A stretch of 64,000 bases of DNA from Lysobacterales bacterium (GCA_022844165.1 JALHMH010000008.1:62001-126000), one strand, 5' to 3'. Counted from the first letter of the stretch, positions 19,363-27,676 are shown. Numbers and translations: made by a program. Notes: a model not told the origin generated them from the sequence alone.

Positions 19363-20661
19363 CTATAGCAACAAGCGTCGAATATCAGCCAGCTGTTGTG
19401 CAAAGTAGCTGGTGAATCGCGCGGCATCTGCGCCGTCGATAACGCGATGATCGTAGCTCAGGGACAGCGGCAACATCAGTCGTGGCGCAAATTCACTGCC
19501 GTTCCAGACCGGTTCCAGGGCACTCTTTGAGACGCCCAAAATCGCCACTTCGGGTGCGTTGATGATCGGCGTAAAGGCATGGCCGCCAATGCCGCCCAGA
19601 CTGGAGATCGAAAAACACCCGCCGGACATGTCTGCGGGCCCGAGCTTCTTGTCGCGCGCTTTGGCGGAAATCGTTGCCATTTCCCTGGCCAGATCCAAAA
19701 GCCCCTTTTTGTCGCAATCGCGAAGCACCGGCACCACCAGTCCATCCGGTGTGTCGACCGCAATGCCAATGTGGAAATAGCGCTTCAATATGAGGATTTC
19801 GCCGCTCGCATCCAAAGACGCATTGAAGTTCGGGAAGCGTTTGAGCGCGGCTACGGCTGCCTTGATCAAGAACACCAAAGGTGTGACTTTGACGTCCTTT
19901 TGCTCATCCGCGAGGCGCTTGCGGAATGCTTCCATCTCGGTGATGTCGGCTTTGTCGAACTGCGTAACGTGCGGAATGCGGATCCAATTTCGCGCAAGAT
20001 TGGCGCCCGAAATCTTCTTGATGCGCGATAGCGGCTGCGATTCGACCGCACCGAATTTGCTGAAATCGACTTGCGGCCAGGGCAGTACATCGAAACCCAG
20101 GTTGCCACCTGCGGCGGTTTTCGCCGGTTCCGCCAATGTGCGTTTGACGAAGCCCTGGACGTCCTCCCTGGTGATGCGTCCCTTGCGGCCAGTGCCAGTA
20201 ATCCGCGTCAAATCGACACCGAGTTCGCGAGCGAACAGGCGAATGGCCGGCGAAGCATGAGGGCGATCGCCGGGCTTGGGCTGCGCGGCGGTCGTCACCG
20301 GTGGCGTGACGCTGGTCGCTTTTGCTGGTGTCGACGCCGGCGCGGCTGGCGGTAGGGCGACCGGTTCTGAAGGTGCCGCCGGCGTGACTGGAGCGACCGG
20401 GGCACTCGCAGCAGCACTTGCCGCAGCAGGTTCAATGATCGCGACCAGACTGCCCTCTTTCAGAGAATCGCCCAGTTTCACTTTCAATTCGCGAACGATA
20501 CCCGCCACAGGCGAGGGTACTTCCATCGTCGCTTTGTCCGATTCCAGGGTCACAAGTCCCTGATCGAGTTTCACGGTATCGCCTGGTCTGACCAGGATTT
20601 CGATCACCGGCACATCCTGATAGTTGCCGATGTCCGGCACTTTGGCTTCGATTGTGGCCAT
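19363..20661 (-). CDS. aceF: Pyruvate dehydrogenase E2, dihydrolipoamide acetyltransferase
   Basis: Core of the pyruvate dehydrogenase complex: transfers the acetyl group from lipoamide to CoA. The ATG at 20661 gives 432 residues. One N-terminal lipoyl domain with the lipoylated Lys in TLESDKATMEVPSP (about 43), an Ala/Pro linker, the E1/E3-binding domain (HASPAIRLFARELGVDL...GRKGRITREDV) and the acyltransferase domain ending with the catalytic SLSYDHRVIDGADAARF. KIPHVTQFDKADITEME-type segment (IRIPHVTQFDKADI) supports pyruvate rather than 2-oxoglutarate. A single lipoyl domain contrasts with the three of E. coli AceF. aceE and lpd are not adjacent. Confidence 0.93.
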   Translation of the reverse strand: MATIEAKVPDIGNYQDVPVIEILVRPGDTVKLDQGLVTLESDKATMEVPSPVAGIVRELKVKLGDSLKEGSLVAIIEPAAASAAASAPVAPVTPAAPSEPVALPPAAPASTPAKATSVTPPVTTAAQPKPGDRPHASPAIRLFARELGVDLTRITGTGRKGRITREDVQGFVKRTLAEPAKTAAGGNLGFDVLPWPQVDFSKFGAVESQPLSRIKKISGANLARNWIRIPHVTQFDKADITEMEAFRKRLADEQKDVKVTPLVFLIKAAVAALKRFPNFNASLDASGEILILKRYFHIGIAVDTPDGLVVPVLRDCDKKGLLDLAREMATISAKARDKKLGPADMSGGCFSISSLGGIGGHAFTPIINAPEVAILGVSKSALEPVWNGSEFAPRLMLPLSLSYDHRVIDGADAARFTSYFAQQLADIRRLLL

Positions 20662-20857
20662 TCGCGATCCCTTGAGAGCTTTGCGCCAGCCGCGATTGAT
20701 AGCAGTAAGCCGGGTGCGAGTCGAGCTTGCCAGAGACAGACGCTTGCGACGGATCGCGAAACGAGCGGCCACGATAAACCCGACAAAGATGGAAGAATCG
20801 TCCGGGAGCGGTGTTTGGATCGATTTTTCGGATTGGCTTTGATTTTGCAGCCCAAAA

Positions 20858-21412
20858 TCAAGGTGCTTCGACCCCTTGCGCGATGCGTGCCAGGGCGCGA
20901 TTGACACGCATTCGAACAGCATCCGGTGTGTCGTCCAGCTCGGACGCGATTTCGTGAAAACTCATGCCGAACTCGAAGCGCATCAAGACCAGATTGCGCA
21001 AATCGGCGGGCAGCGATTGCAGTGTTTGTTCATAGGCCAGCCAATCGTCGAGCGCTACCGTATCGGCGGGCAAGATCGCATGCGCCGCATCAAAGCCGAT
21101 GTGGTCGATCGGCGCGCGGCCATGGCGTCGCAGCGCTTCTCGCAGCGCGTTGATCAGAACCGTGCGTAGGTAGGCGAAGAAGTCGCCGGGGCCGGTGGTT
21201 GAGATTCCGTCCAGTTTGTCGAGTACTTTGAGCCAGGTGAGCTGCACCAGATCCGACGTATCTTGTTCGTGGCGCAGCAGCTGTGGCACCCGGCCATGCG
21301 CAAAGCGCTGCAACAGAGGTTCAATACGGGCCACCAGAAGTGCGCGGGCGCTGGTATCGCCGCTGCGCATCCGACCGAGCAGGAACTGGGTTGTGTGGGT
21401 GGCGTTGTTCAT
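20858..21412 (-). CDS. ECF sigma factor (kinase-associated type, orphan)
   Basis: RNA polymerase sigma factor of the extracytoplasmic-function class, 184 residues from the ATG at 21412, which overlaps the DUF2062 stop as ATGA. Region 2 is seen as DTSDLVQLTWLKVLDKLDGI...FFAYLRTVLINALREALRR; region 4 as LQSLPADLRNLVLMRFEFGMSFHEIASELDDTPDAVRMRVNRALARI. The sequence style is that of ECF factors encoded beside Ser/Thr kinases, yet no kinase or anti-sigma gene adjoins it: aceF follows after 196 bases. Coupling to the DUF2062 membrane protein may be meaningful or accidental. Confidence 0.85.
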   Translation of the reverse strand: MNNATHTTQFLLGRMRSGDTSARALLVARIEPLLQRFAHGRVPQLLRHEQDTSDLVQLTWLKVLDKLDGISTTGPGDFFAYLRTVLINALREALRRHGRAPIDHIGFDAAHAILPADTVALDDWLAYEQTLQSLPADLRNLVLMRFEFGMSFHEIASELDDTPDAVRMRVNRALARIAQGVEAP

Positions 21413-21978
21413 CGGTCTGCGTTGCCACGGCGGTGCCTGGCCTTGCTCACGGCGGCAGCCAGCTGGGAGGCTTCCCAGGCAAGAAACCGCCAGGCCAGAT
21501 CGCTGAGGAGGGCAGCGACCAGGCCCACCAGCACCCCACCGATCATCAGCGCGTTGGCGTAAAACATGGCCGTTGGCCACTCGGTCCCGATGTTCAGAGC
21601 GCTCATGAGAGACGCACCGGTCCAGCCGGTAAATGCGTACACAGGTACGATCGTCAGTGGGTTGGTGACGAACTGCAGGGCTACCATGACCGTTACGTTG
21701 GCGCGCAATCCTAACGCGACAACGAATGCAATGAAGAATTGCACGCCATACAGCGGCAGCAGCGAAATAACCCATCCGGCGTAGAGCGCAGGCACGATCT
21801 GCGCGCGCTTGAACGACCAAAGATACGGGCGCGCTCGTGCGGCGTCGCCGAACCAGCGGATGACCGGGTAGCGATGCGCGTTGTCGCGCCTGGGCAGATG
21901 CTTGAGCAGACGGCGCAAACGCGCGCGGCGCCGATTTCGGCGCTGCGTCAGCGAATCGAGATCATCGTTGTCAGACAT
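21409..21978 (-). CDS. DUF2062 membrane protein
   Basis: Small integral membrane protein of 189 residues with a highly basic N terminus (about 10 Arg in residues 13-32). The family mark is the core RPYLWSFKRAQIVPALYAGWVISLLPLYGVQFFIA followed by ALGLRANVTVMVALQFVTNPLTIVPVYAFT (read in parts), giving two to three membrane segments, plus another near 145-165. The function of the family is unknown. It overlaps the VOC gene stop by eight bases (ATGTCTGA) and the sigma factor start by four. Confidence 0.85.
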   Translation of the reverse strand: MSDNDDLDSLTQRRNRRRARLRRLLKHLPRRDNAHRYPVIRWFGDAARARPYLWSFKRAQIVPALYAGWVISLLPLYGVQFFIAFVVALGLRANVTVMVALQFVTNPLTIVPVYAFTGWTGASLMSALNIGTEWPTAMFYANALMIGGVLVGLVAALLSDLAWRFLAWEASQLAAAVSKARHRRGNADR

Positions 21979-22357
21979 ACTGGATCAAGTCCCATCGATT
22001 ACCGTACAAATCCTCAAACACGGCAACCACGCCGTAGCTCTTTGTGTCCGGGCCGCGCACAAAGTGCACGCCGTGACTCTGCAGGCGCGAGAACTCTCGG
22101 TAGAAGTCGGTCGTTTCAAGAAACAAGAACACACGTCCGCCGCACTGATCGCCGACGAACCGCGCCTGCTCTTCGGTTGTCGCGCGTGCCAACACCAACG
22201 CAGCGCCGCCGCCGCGTGGGCCAACACGAACGAAACGTTTGTTCTGTTCCGGGACGGCGCGATCCTCGATCAATTCGAAGTCCATCGTATGACAGAAAAA
22301 TTCAATTGCCTCGTCGTAGTCGCGGACCATCAGCGCCACATGCGCCAGTTTGTTCAT
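21971..22357 (-). CDS. VOC-superfamily (glyoxalase/dioxygenase-fold) protein
   Basis: Protein of 128 residues with one complete vicinal-oxygen-chelate module pair. The start MNKLAHVALMVRDYDEAIEFF carries the usual first metal His, and the last strand VVAVFEDLYGNRWDLIQY the Glu/Asp-bearing end. The ATG at 22357 overlaps the stop of the glycosylase gene as ATGA; the longer frame upstream is not part of the family. Bleomycin-resistance, glyoxalase I-like and lyase roles all occur in this size class and cannot be told apart here. Confidence 0.87.
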   Translation of the reverse strand: MNKLAHVALMVRDYDEAIEFFCHTMDFELIEDRAVPEQNKRFVRVGPRGGGAALVLARATTEEQARFVGDQCGGRVFLFLETTDFYREFSRLQSHGVHFVRGPDTKSYGVVAVFEDLYGNRWDLIQYV

Positions 22358-22854
22358 CGAGAGTCTCCGCGAAGTGCAGCCAGCCAGGCCGACTGCTTGC
22401 GTGCGAAGGTCCAACTGGCGTTGGCCGGGCTGGTCGATGGCAGTTTCAATACTTGAAGGTCTGGGCGCTGGGCCGCAATCGGGGCAAACCAATAGGCAGC
22501 TGTTGCCCCGTTCAACAGAATACGGCGAAGATTGTGATGCTCTTGGAGGAACGGTCCAAGCGGATTGATCACTGCGCTCGACCTGTCGATTTTGCTGTCG
22601 AGGCTTCCCAGGCGTCGACATTGTGCGAGCACGTCCCATAAGGCAATGCCATGTGCGACCAATGCGGCGCAGCGTTCGCTATAGGGTGCTGCGGCGGCAA
22701 CGCCCGTGACTGTCGATGCGATCGACCAGAAGACATTGCGTGGGTGTGCATAGTACTGGCCCGCGGTCAGCGAAGCTGCGCCCGGCATCGAACCGAGCAC
22801 AAGGAGGTTCGCGGAAACATGCGACAGCGGCAAGAAAGACTGTATTGCGGACAT
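22354..22854 (-). CDS. Mug-like DNA glycosylase (hypoxanthine/uracil)
   Basis: Base-excision repair glycosylase of 166 residues of the uracil-DNA glycosylase superfamily. Motif 1 is LLVLGSMPGAASLTAGQYYAHPRNVFWSI (seen as LVLGSMPG and YYAHPRNVFW), which is typical of DNA-deoxyinosine glycosylases rather than of classical Mug (GxNPG). The second motif near the C terminus is KLPSTSPANASW. The ATG at 22854 is preferred over a TTG three codons upstream. It is coupled to the VOC gene. Confidence 0.85.
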   Translation of the reverse strand: MSAIQSFLPLSHVSANLLVLGSMPGAASLTAGQYYAHPRNVFWSIASTVTGVAAAAPYSERCAALVAHGIALWDVLAQCRRLGSLDSKIDRSSAVINPLGPFLQEHHNLRRILLNGATAAYWFAPIAAQRPDLQVLKLPSTSPANASWTFARKQSAWLAALRGDSR

Positions 22855-22959
22855 GCTCGCCAAAGTCCGAATTCTGTCAAAAGGGCATGGACCGAAGTGT
22901 CGCTGGACACAAGGGTTTTCTGCAAGCGGCCTTTTTGATTTGGACGGGCGGAAGCGGGT

Positions 22960-23451
22960 TCAGTGGACCTTATGTAACGCGTCGAGAAGTACAGCGCAAG
23001 CGGTGCCCGCAGCCGCCGCCCACAACAGCGGACTGCCCAGCAATCCGACCCCCGGTAGTAGTGTCAGAGCGTCTGAAGTGCGCAGAGAATCCACGAGTAT
23101 CGGACCCGCAAAGACAGCCAGGCAAACCGTGGCGACAGCACCAGCAACACGGGTCACCCAGCGCTCGATATGCTCGTCGACTTGCGCATCGCGCACCGCG
23201 CGCGCAACTGCGGCTGCAAAATCGTCCGGCGGTTCGGAGCGCGGCATTTGTGTGAGTGCGTGAAACAAGAGACGGTACTCGCCGATCGTGTTGGTATCGG
23301 TGCAACCGCCACTGGATGCGGTTGGGGACAACGGATCAGGCTGTTGATCGCCAGGCAAAGCGCATCGCCCTGACGCATATCTGCGTAACAGCTCCAGTGC
23401 CCTTTCCTGTGCCAACCACTCGTTCTGATTCGGCTGCGATGGCTCGTTCAT
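22960..23451 (-). CDS. Membrane protein, putative anti-sigma factor
   Basis: Protein of 163 residues coupled to the ECF sigma factor gene by an ATGA overlap, the usual position of an anti-sigma factor. The N-terminal half is soluble (MNEPSQPNQNEWLAQERALELL...), the second half has two hydrophobic segments (GAVATVCLAVFAGPILV, LLGSPLLWAAAAGTACAVLL). I see no zinc-binding HxxxCxxC (ZAS) motif, so if it inhibits the sigma factor it does so by another fold. No family recognised; the role is inferred from position. Confidence 0.6.
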   Translation of the reverse strand: MNEPSQPNQNEWLAQERALELLRRYASGRCALPGDQQPDPLSPTASSGGCTDTNTIGEYRLLFHALTQMPRSEPPDDFAAAVARAVRDAQVDEHIERWVTRVAGAVATVCLAVFAGPILVDSLRTSDALTLLPGVGLLGSPLLWAAAAGTACAVLLDALHKVH

Positions 23452-24017
23452 GCGACTACTCCAATGGCCTGCTCCAGACACGCGCGCAATCGTTTGCGCG
23501 CGCGAAACAGGCTGTTCTTGACCGTTCCTTCGGGTAATCCCGTCATTTGGCTGATCTCGCCGATTCCCAACTCGTCGAAATGATAAAGACTGATCAGCGT
23601 TCGCTGCACGGGAGGTAGCGCTTCGACCGCGGCGGAAACGGCGGCGCCGAGCTCCGCATCGGCATAAGCATCGGCGAAGTCGAAGTCGTCGGCAATTCGC
23701 GTCAGCGGATCCTCCGACGAACTGTCTATGCGATGATCGTCGTTGACAGGCAGCTGTTTTCGTTGCAAATGGCGGGTCGCCAGCGAGAATGCGATACGCC
23801 CGATCCAGGTCGCCAGCGAGCTGTCGTACCTGAACTGCGACAGCTTTTGGTACACGCGAACGAAGACCTCCTGGCTGAGTTCGCGCGTGTCCTCCGGGTG
23901 CCGCACCATACGCTCGACCACATGCCAGACCAGCCGCTGGTGTTGCCGCACCAAACGATCGAACGCACCCGGGGCATATGCCAGTGCTGCTTCCACCAGA
24001 GTGCGGTCATCGTTCAT
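23448..24017 (-). CDS. ECF (RpoE-like) sigma factor
   Basis: Sigma factor of 189 residues from the ATG at 24017. Region 2: AFDRLVRQHQRLVWHVVERMVRHPEDTRELSQEVFVRVYQKLSQF with the -10-binding helix and RIAFSLATRHLQRK; region 4: LPPVQRTLISLYHFDELGIGEISQMTGLPEGTVKNSLFRARKRLR, a classical HTH. Of the window's ECF factors this is the one closest to RpoE-type. The membrane protein following it by ATGA overlap is the likely partner. A small membrane protein is divergent 153 bases away, so the gap may hold an autoregulated promoter. Confidence 0.92.
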   Translation of the reverse strand: MNDDRTLVEAALAYAPGAFDRLVRQHQRLVWHVVERMVRHPEDTRELSQEVFVRVYQKLSQFRYDSSLATWIGRIAFSLATRHLQRKQLPVNDDHRIDSSSEDPLTRIADDFDFADAYADAELGAAVSAAVEALPPVQRTLISLYHFDELGIGEISQMTGLPEGTVKNSLFRARKRLRACLEQAIGVVA

Positions 24018-24170
24018 GGAAAGATGGATACCACGACCGCATCTTCGGTTGCAGTGCCGCCGCGAGTGAGCGTCATGCCGTGGGCGCTTTTTTGGTACCG
24101 CATGCAACCGTAGCCACCTTCCCCGTATCTGTCGGATGCAACGGGCAATTCGACCCGAGCCACGAGGAGC

Positions 24171-24500
24171 ATGGTTGTGAACCTGGAATTTTTGATCCCG
24201 ATCGTTTTGTTCGTTTGTATCGCAGCGGCCGTCAAGTTCGTGATGGACGGCCGGGTGCGGCAACGATTGGCGCAGTCCGGCACATCGGAAGATCTGGTGC
24301 GAATGATGCTGGCGGCCGACGAAGTGAATCGTAAAGTGTCTTCTCTCAAATGGGGACTGGTGCTGGTTCTGATCGGAATCGCCTTTGGCATCATCGATAT
24401 CGCAAACCTCGACGGCAACGATCCCGCCACCTTCGGCATCGTGATCGGCGCTGCCGGACTGGGTATGCTCGGATTTCATGCGCTGGCCAATCGCAAGTGA
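24171..24500 (+). CDS. Small membrane protein, DUF6249-like
   Basis: Protein of 109 residues with three hydrophobic segments: 7-22 (LIPIVLFVCIAAAVKF), 60-76 (WGLVLVLIGIAFGIID) and 86-104 (TFGIVIGAAGLGMLGFHAL). The charged stretch between the first two (DGRVRQRLAQSGTSEDLVRMML) is predicted cytoplasmic and resembles the DUF6249 family, often encoded beside ECF sigma factors and their anti-sigma factors. A GAGGAGC ribosome site precedes the ATG. It is divergent from the sigma factor gene. Function unknown. Confidence 0.7.
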   Translation: MVVNLEFLIPIVLFVCIAAAVKFVMDGRVRQRLAQSGTSEDLVRMMLAADEVNRKVSSLKWGLVLVLIGIAFGIIDIANLDGNDPATFGIVIGAAGLGMLGFHALANRK

Positions 24501-24539
24501 CGAGGGAACGATCTTGAACGACTGCCGTTCAAATCGTCC

Positions 24540-25232
24540 ATGAGCGCGCCAGCAGGGGATGCCTGCGGAAATTCGCGATCCGTGACGAGCAACCAGGATG
24601 GCGTGCATCCGCGCTTGTTTGACGTGGTATCCCGCCATCGGAGGCATCAAGATCGGACGCCGATTCACCCGCGCGATGCGGCCGTGGTCGATCAGTGGTT
24701 GCAGTTTTCCAGCCCTTTTTCGGCCACGGCCTTCGATGCTGGCTGCGGCACCGGTGAGAGTACGTTGCAACTGGCGCAACGCCGGCCAGACCGGGCGGTG
24801 CTGGGTGTCGATCAATCGGCGCATCGTTTGTCGCGCATCGGGCGCCATGCGATGCGCAACGCGCTGCTGATTCGCGCCGATTGTTCGGGCGTATGGCGCG
24901 CGATGGAGCGGCGCGATGTCACAGTCGATGAGTTGTATCTGCTGTATCCCAACCCTTGGCCGAAAGCGCATCACTTGTTGCGGCGTTGGCATGCGCATCC
25001 GGTGTTCCCGGCGTTAGTAAAAAGCGCGCGAGTTATCGAGTTGCGGACCAACTGGCTGATCTATGCGGAGGAATTTGCCGCCGCGCTGGGGGTTTTTGGC
25101 ATCGATGTCACGGTTGAGCCATACCTGGCGCAAGAGCCCATCAGCCCTTTCGAACGCAAATACCGCGACTCGCACCATCCGCTCTGGCGTCTAAAATCGA
25201 AGGAAGCCGCCTTGTCGCGAACAGGCGTATAG
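24540..25232 (+). CDS. TrmB-like SAM-dependent methyltransferase
   Basis: Protein of 230 residues related to tRNA (guanine-N7)-methyltransferase TrmB. SAM motif I is AFDAGCGTGESTLQLAQ, acidic post-I VLGVDQSAHRL. The catalytic segment of TrmB (DPWPKxRHxKRR) appears as YLLYPNPWPKAHHLLRRWHAHPVF, with Asp replaced by Asn, and the C-terminal T-x-FE-x-R-G/Y mark as SPFERKYRDSHHPLW. It may therefore be a paralogue with another substrate rather than the true TrmB. It begins 39 bases after the small membrane protein and ends inside the metB operator. Confidence 0.75.
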   Translation: MSAPAGDACGNSRSVTSNQDGVHPRLFDVVSRHRRHQDRTPIHPRDAAVVDQWLQFSSPFSATAFDAGCGTGESTLQLAQRRPDRAVLGVDQSAHRLSRIGRHAMRNALLIRADCSGVWRAMERRDVTVDELYLLYPNPWPKAHHLLRRWHAHPVFPALVKSARVIELRTNWLIYAEEFAAALGVFGIDVTVEPYLAQEPISPFERKYRDSHHPLWRLKSKEAALSRTGV

Positions 25233-25256
25233 ACGTCTAAACGTCTAGCGGTTTAG
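25230..25256. promoter_or_regulatory. Operator-like repeats upstream of metB
   Basis: TAGACGTCTAAACGTCTA (25230-25247) is an 18-base near-palindrome made of two adjacent 8-mers, AGACGTCT and AAACGTCT, with a weaker third unit AGCGGTTT behind. AGACGTCT is the consensus met box of MetJ. In Xanthomonadales, methionine genes are described as controlled by the ArsR-family regulator SamR instead; which protein binds here cannot be told. It ends 43 bases before the metB start codon and would overlap its promoter. Confidence 0.65.
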
Positions 25257-25289
25257 AATGCTTTCATCGATCGCCATGACGAGGGCAGC

Positions 25290-26474
25290 ATGAGCAACAC
25301 TTCCACCACCACCAAAGCGGTTCGCGCCGGGATCGATACCGATCGTGGTCACGGCGCAATCGTGCCGCCACTGGTGTTATCCAGCAACTTCTCGTTCGCG
25401 GGATTTGCGCAGCCGCGCCGCTACGACTACACACGCTCCGGCAATCCAACGCGCGACACTCTGGCCGACGCTTTGGCGGAGCTGGAGGGTGGCTGCGGCG
25501 CGGTGGTCACGGCGACCGGGATGGCCGCGATAACGTTGGCGCTGCAGTTGGTGCCTGAGGGTGGTCATCTGGTCGCGCCGCACGACTGTTATGGAGGAAC
25601 CTGGCGGCTGTTCGATACTCTGGCGAACCGCGGGCGCTTTCGGCTCACGCTGGTCGATCAAGGCAATACCGCTGCGGTTGTGGCAGCGCTGGCAGACGGC
25701 GCCGATTTGTTTTGGATCGAAACCCCAAGCAATCCGCTCTTGCGCGTTGTCGATATCGCGGCCTTGGCCGCTGCTGCCAAGGCTCATGGCACCATTGTTC
25801 TGGTCGACAACACTTTCTTATCCCCGGTTTGGCAACAGCCTTTGCAATTCGGCGCTGATCTGGTTTTGCATTCGACCACCAAATACTTGAATGGTCATAG
25901 CGACGTTGTCGGCGGCGCTATCGTCGCCGCAGGGCCAGAGCATCTGGAGACGCTCAAGTGGTGGAATAACTGCATGGGCCTGGCGGGTGCACCTTTCGAC
26001 AGTTACCTGACACTGCGCGGTCTGCGTACGCTGTCGGCGCGGCTCCGGGTGCATGGCGAGAATGCGCAAGTGCTGGCGGAACTACTGGCCGCACATCCGG
26101 TCGTCGAGCACGTGCATTTTCCGGGCCTGACCGAGCATCCGCAGCACGATCTCGCGGCGCGCCAGCAGCGCGGTTTCGGCGCGATGATCAGCTTTGAGGT
26201 CGCCGGTGGTGAGCCCTCTGTTCGAGCACTGATTGATGGCCTGAGGCACTTCTCGCTTGCCGAATCCTTGGGCGGTGTCGAGAGCCTGATCGCACATCCG
26301 GCGACGATGACGCATGCCTCCATGACGCCAGAAGCGCGCCAGGTTGCAGGCATCTCCGATCGGTTGTTGCGCCTGAGTGTTGGCATCGAGGAGGTGGGGG
26401 ATCTTGCCCACGACCTGCGCCAGGCCCTGGACCGTGCCGCTGCGGCCCGGCCTGGGCTGAGGCGGGCCGCGTAA
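25290..26474 (+). CDS. metB: Cystathionine gamma-synthase (PLP-dependent)
   Basis: Joins an activated homoserine to cysteine in methionine synthesis. The protein has 394 residues; the PLP-binding Lys 198 is in LVLHSTTKYLNGHSDVVGG, the phosphate-binding segment is YTRSGNPTRDTLADALAELEGG and TATGMAAI, and the cofactor Asp is in LVDNTFLSPVWQQP. The ending SVGIEEVGDLAHDL is typical of the Cys/Met metabolism family. The closely related cystathionine gamma-lyase cannot be fully excluded, but the SAM/met-type operator upstream favours MetB. The ATG has a GAGGGC ribosome site nine bases upstream. Confidence 0.88.
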   Translation: MSNTSTTTKAVRAGIDTDRGHGAIVPPLVLSSNFSFAGFAQPRRYDYTRSGNPTRDTLADALAELEGGCGAVVTATGMAAITLALQLVPEGGHLVAPHDCYGGTWRLFDTLANRGRFRLTLVDQGNTAAVVAALADGADLFWIETPSNPLLRVVDIAALAAAAKAHGTIVLVDNTFLSPVWQQPLQFGADLVLHSTTKYLNGHSDVVGGAIVAAGPEHLETLKWWNNCMGLAGAPFDSYLTLRGLRTLSARLRVHGENAQVLAELLAAHPVVEHVHFPGLTEHPQHDLAARQQRGFGAMISFEVAGGEPSVRALIDGLRHFSLAESLGGVESLIAHPATMTHASMTPEARQVAGISDRLLRLSVGIEEVGDLAHDLRQALDRAAAARPGLRRAA

Positions 26475-26887
26475 GCCAGTGCGATTCCGGAGCAGCGCTT
26501 TGAACGCGCACCGCACAGGCTGGCGAACGGAATCCGCGTTCAGTGTCGGCGAGCGCTGACAGCGAGCGGCTTGCGGCAATATTTTTGGCCGGGCTCGCGG
26601 AGAATATGCCTGTCGGCGATTCGTGCGGACCGAGATCGCGCACTCGCGCAAGCACGATCTGGGATTGGCGCAGTTGCTCAACGGCGAAACTTCACATATG
26701 AACCGGGTCAGCCCCCGGTTTTGAGCGACCGCGCAGCCGTCATTGACCTGATACTTCGCATTGAGCTCGATCAACAACCCGTCACGGTCGATGGATCGGT
26801 CGAAGTCCTCGCAGGGCGTCTCTCCCTTGCCATCGCAGGCCGGGCCGATGATCCGCACCACGACCAATGGCAACTAAAGGCACTGCG
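26475..26887. other. 413-base intergenic stretch
   Basis: No intact gene. It holds the decayed fragment of a serine hydrolase 3' end (listed separately); outside it I see no motif, hairpin with T-run or promoter that I would defend. Confidence 0.5.
26629..26725 (+). pseudogene. Remnant of a serine hydrolase 3' end
   Basis: 97 bases align without a gap to 29817-29913 of the intact serine hydrolase gene, with roughly 80% identity by eye, including a shared run AAGCACGATCTGGGA. Translated in the matching frame it reads EIAHSRKHDLGLAQLLNGE, against EIAYSRKHDLGLALLLNGE in the intact gene. The similarity starts and stops abruptly; no start or catalytic region is left. It is a leftover of a duplication about 3.2 kb from the intact copy. 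Confidence 0.8.
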
Positions 26888-27676
26888 TCATCGCGCCGTG
26901 TGATGCTGCACCCACCATTGCCCGGCGGTGCGCACAACGAATGCGCGCCCGTTCGGTTCACCTGACGAGACCTCGCCATGGAACAAGACTTCAGCACCAT
27001 CACCGTCGATGCGTACGCGGTCGACGACTGCATTGCTCATGGCGAACGGGCGCCACAGCCTGAAATTCTCCCGATGCTCGGCGATCTTGTCAGCACTGCG
27101 TGGATCCTGATAGCCGGGTGGAAGAGAGAGTTTCCTGGCCAGATCGTAGTCGCCATTGGAGCGTGCCTTCAGCAGCGCCAGCAGAGCCTCGGCGGGCGCC
27201 GAATCGTTGGCGGCGGGCGACCCGGGAGTAGAGAGTGTGTCGCTGATCGGAACATCAATGACGAGATCGGATTGGGCATAGCGCCAAGTCGCCTGGACTC
27301 TGCCGGTATCGACAGATGCGGATAAGCGCCATCCGCCAATCGGGTTTCGGTCGTCTTCCATATCCGGCGTGCCAGCACTATCGAAGGCGCGAAATTCGCC
27401 ATCAGGATGCAGCTCGAAAATCGCAGTTGCGTATGAATGCCGCGCCTGATGTTCGTCGCGAATCACTCTCTTATTGACGATGCCGGCGTCGGCAATCGCG
27501 AAGCGATCGAAGCGATAGTCGCTGATCGCTACGTACAGCCGTTTCTCCTCGCGCCAGGCAATGGCATCCACCACGTCCCAATGGCGACCTGCATCGAAAA
27601 ACGTCCCAGTGACGGAACCTGATTGGGCCAGCGCAGATGTTGCGATGGCGAACAGAACGACTGCGATCCGGAACAT
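26888..27676 (-). CDS. Secreted protein of unknown function
   Basis: Protein of 262 residues with a clear signal peptide, MFRIAVVLFAIATSALAQSG, cleavage near ALA-QS. I recognise no family. The mature part is mixed beta/alpha; the first half has alternating strands (RLYVAISDYRFDRFAIAD, ATAIFELHPDGEFRAF), the last 90 residues (LARKLSLPPGYQDPRSADKIAEHRENFRLWRPF...AEVLFHGEVSSGEPNGRAFVVRTAGQWWVQHH) look like an NTF2-like or DUF4440-type end with a WWVQHH terminus. The ATG at 27676 is chosen because it starts the signal peptide. The dehalogenase gene precedes it by 82 bases on the same strand. Confidence 0.7.
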   Translation of the reverse strand: MFRIAVVLFAIATSALAQSGSVTGTFFDAGRHWDVVDAIAWREEKRLYVAISDYRFDRFAIADAGIVNKRVIRDEHQARHSYATAIFELHPDGEFRAFDSAGTPDMEDDRNPIGGWRLSASVDTGRVQATWRYAQSDLVIDVPISDTLSTPGSPAANDSAPAEALLALLKARSNGDYDLARKLSLPPGYQDPRSADKIAEHRENFRLWRPFAMSNAVVDRVRIDGDGAEVLFHGEVSSGEPNGRAFVVRTAGQWWVQHHTAR

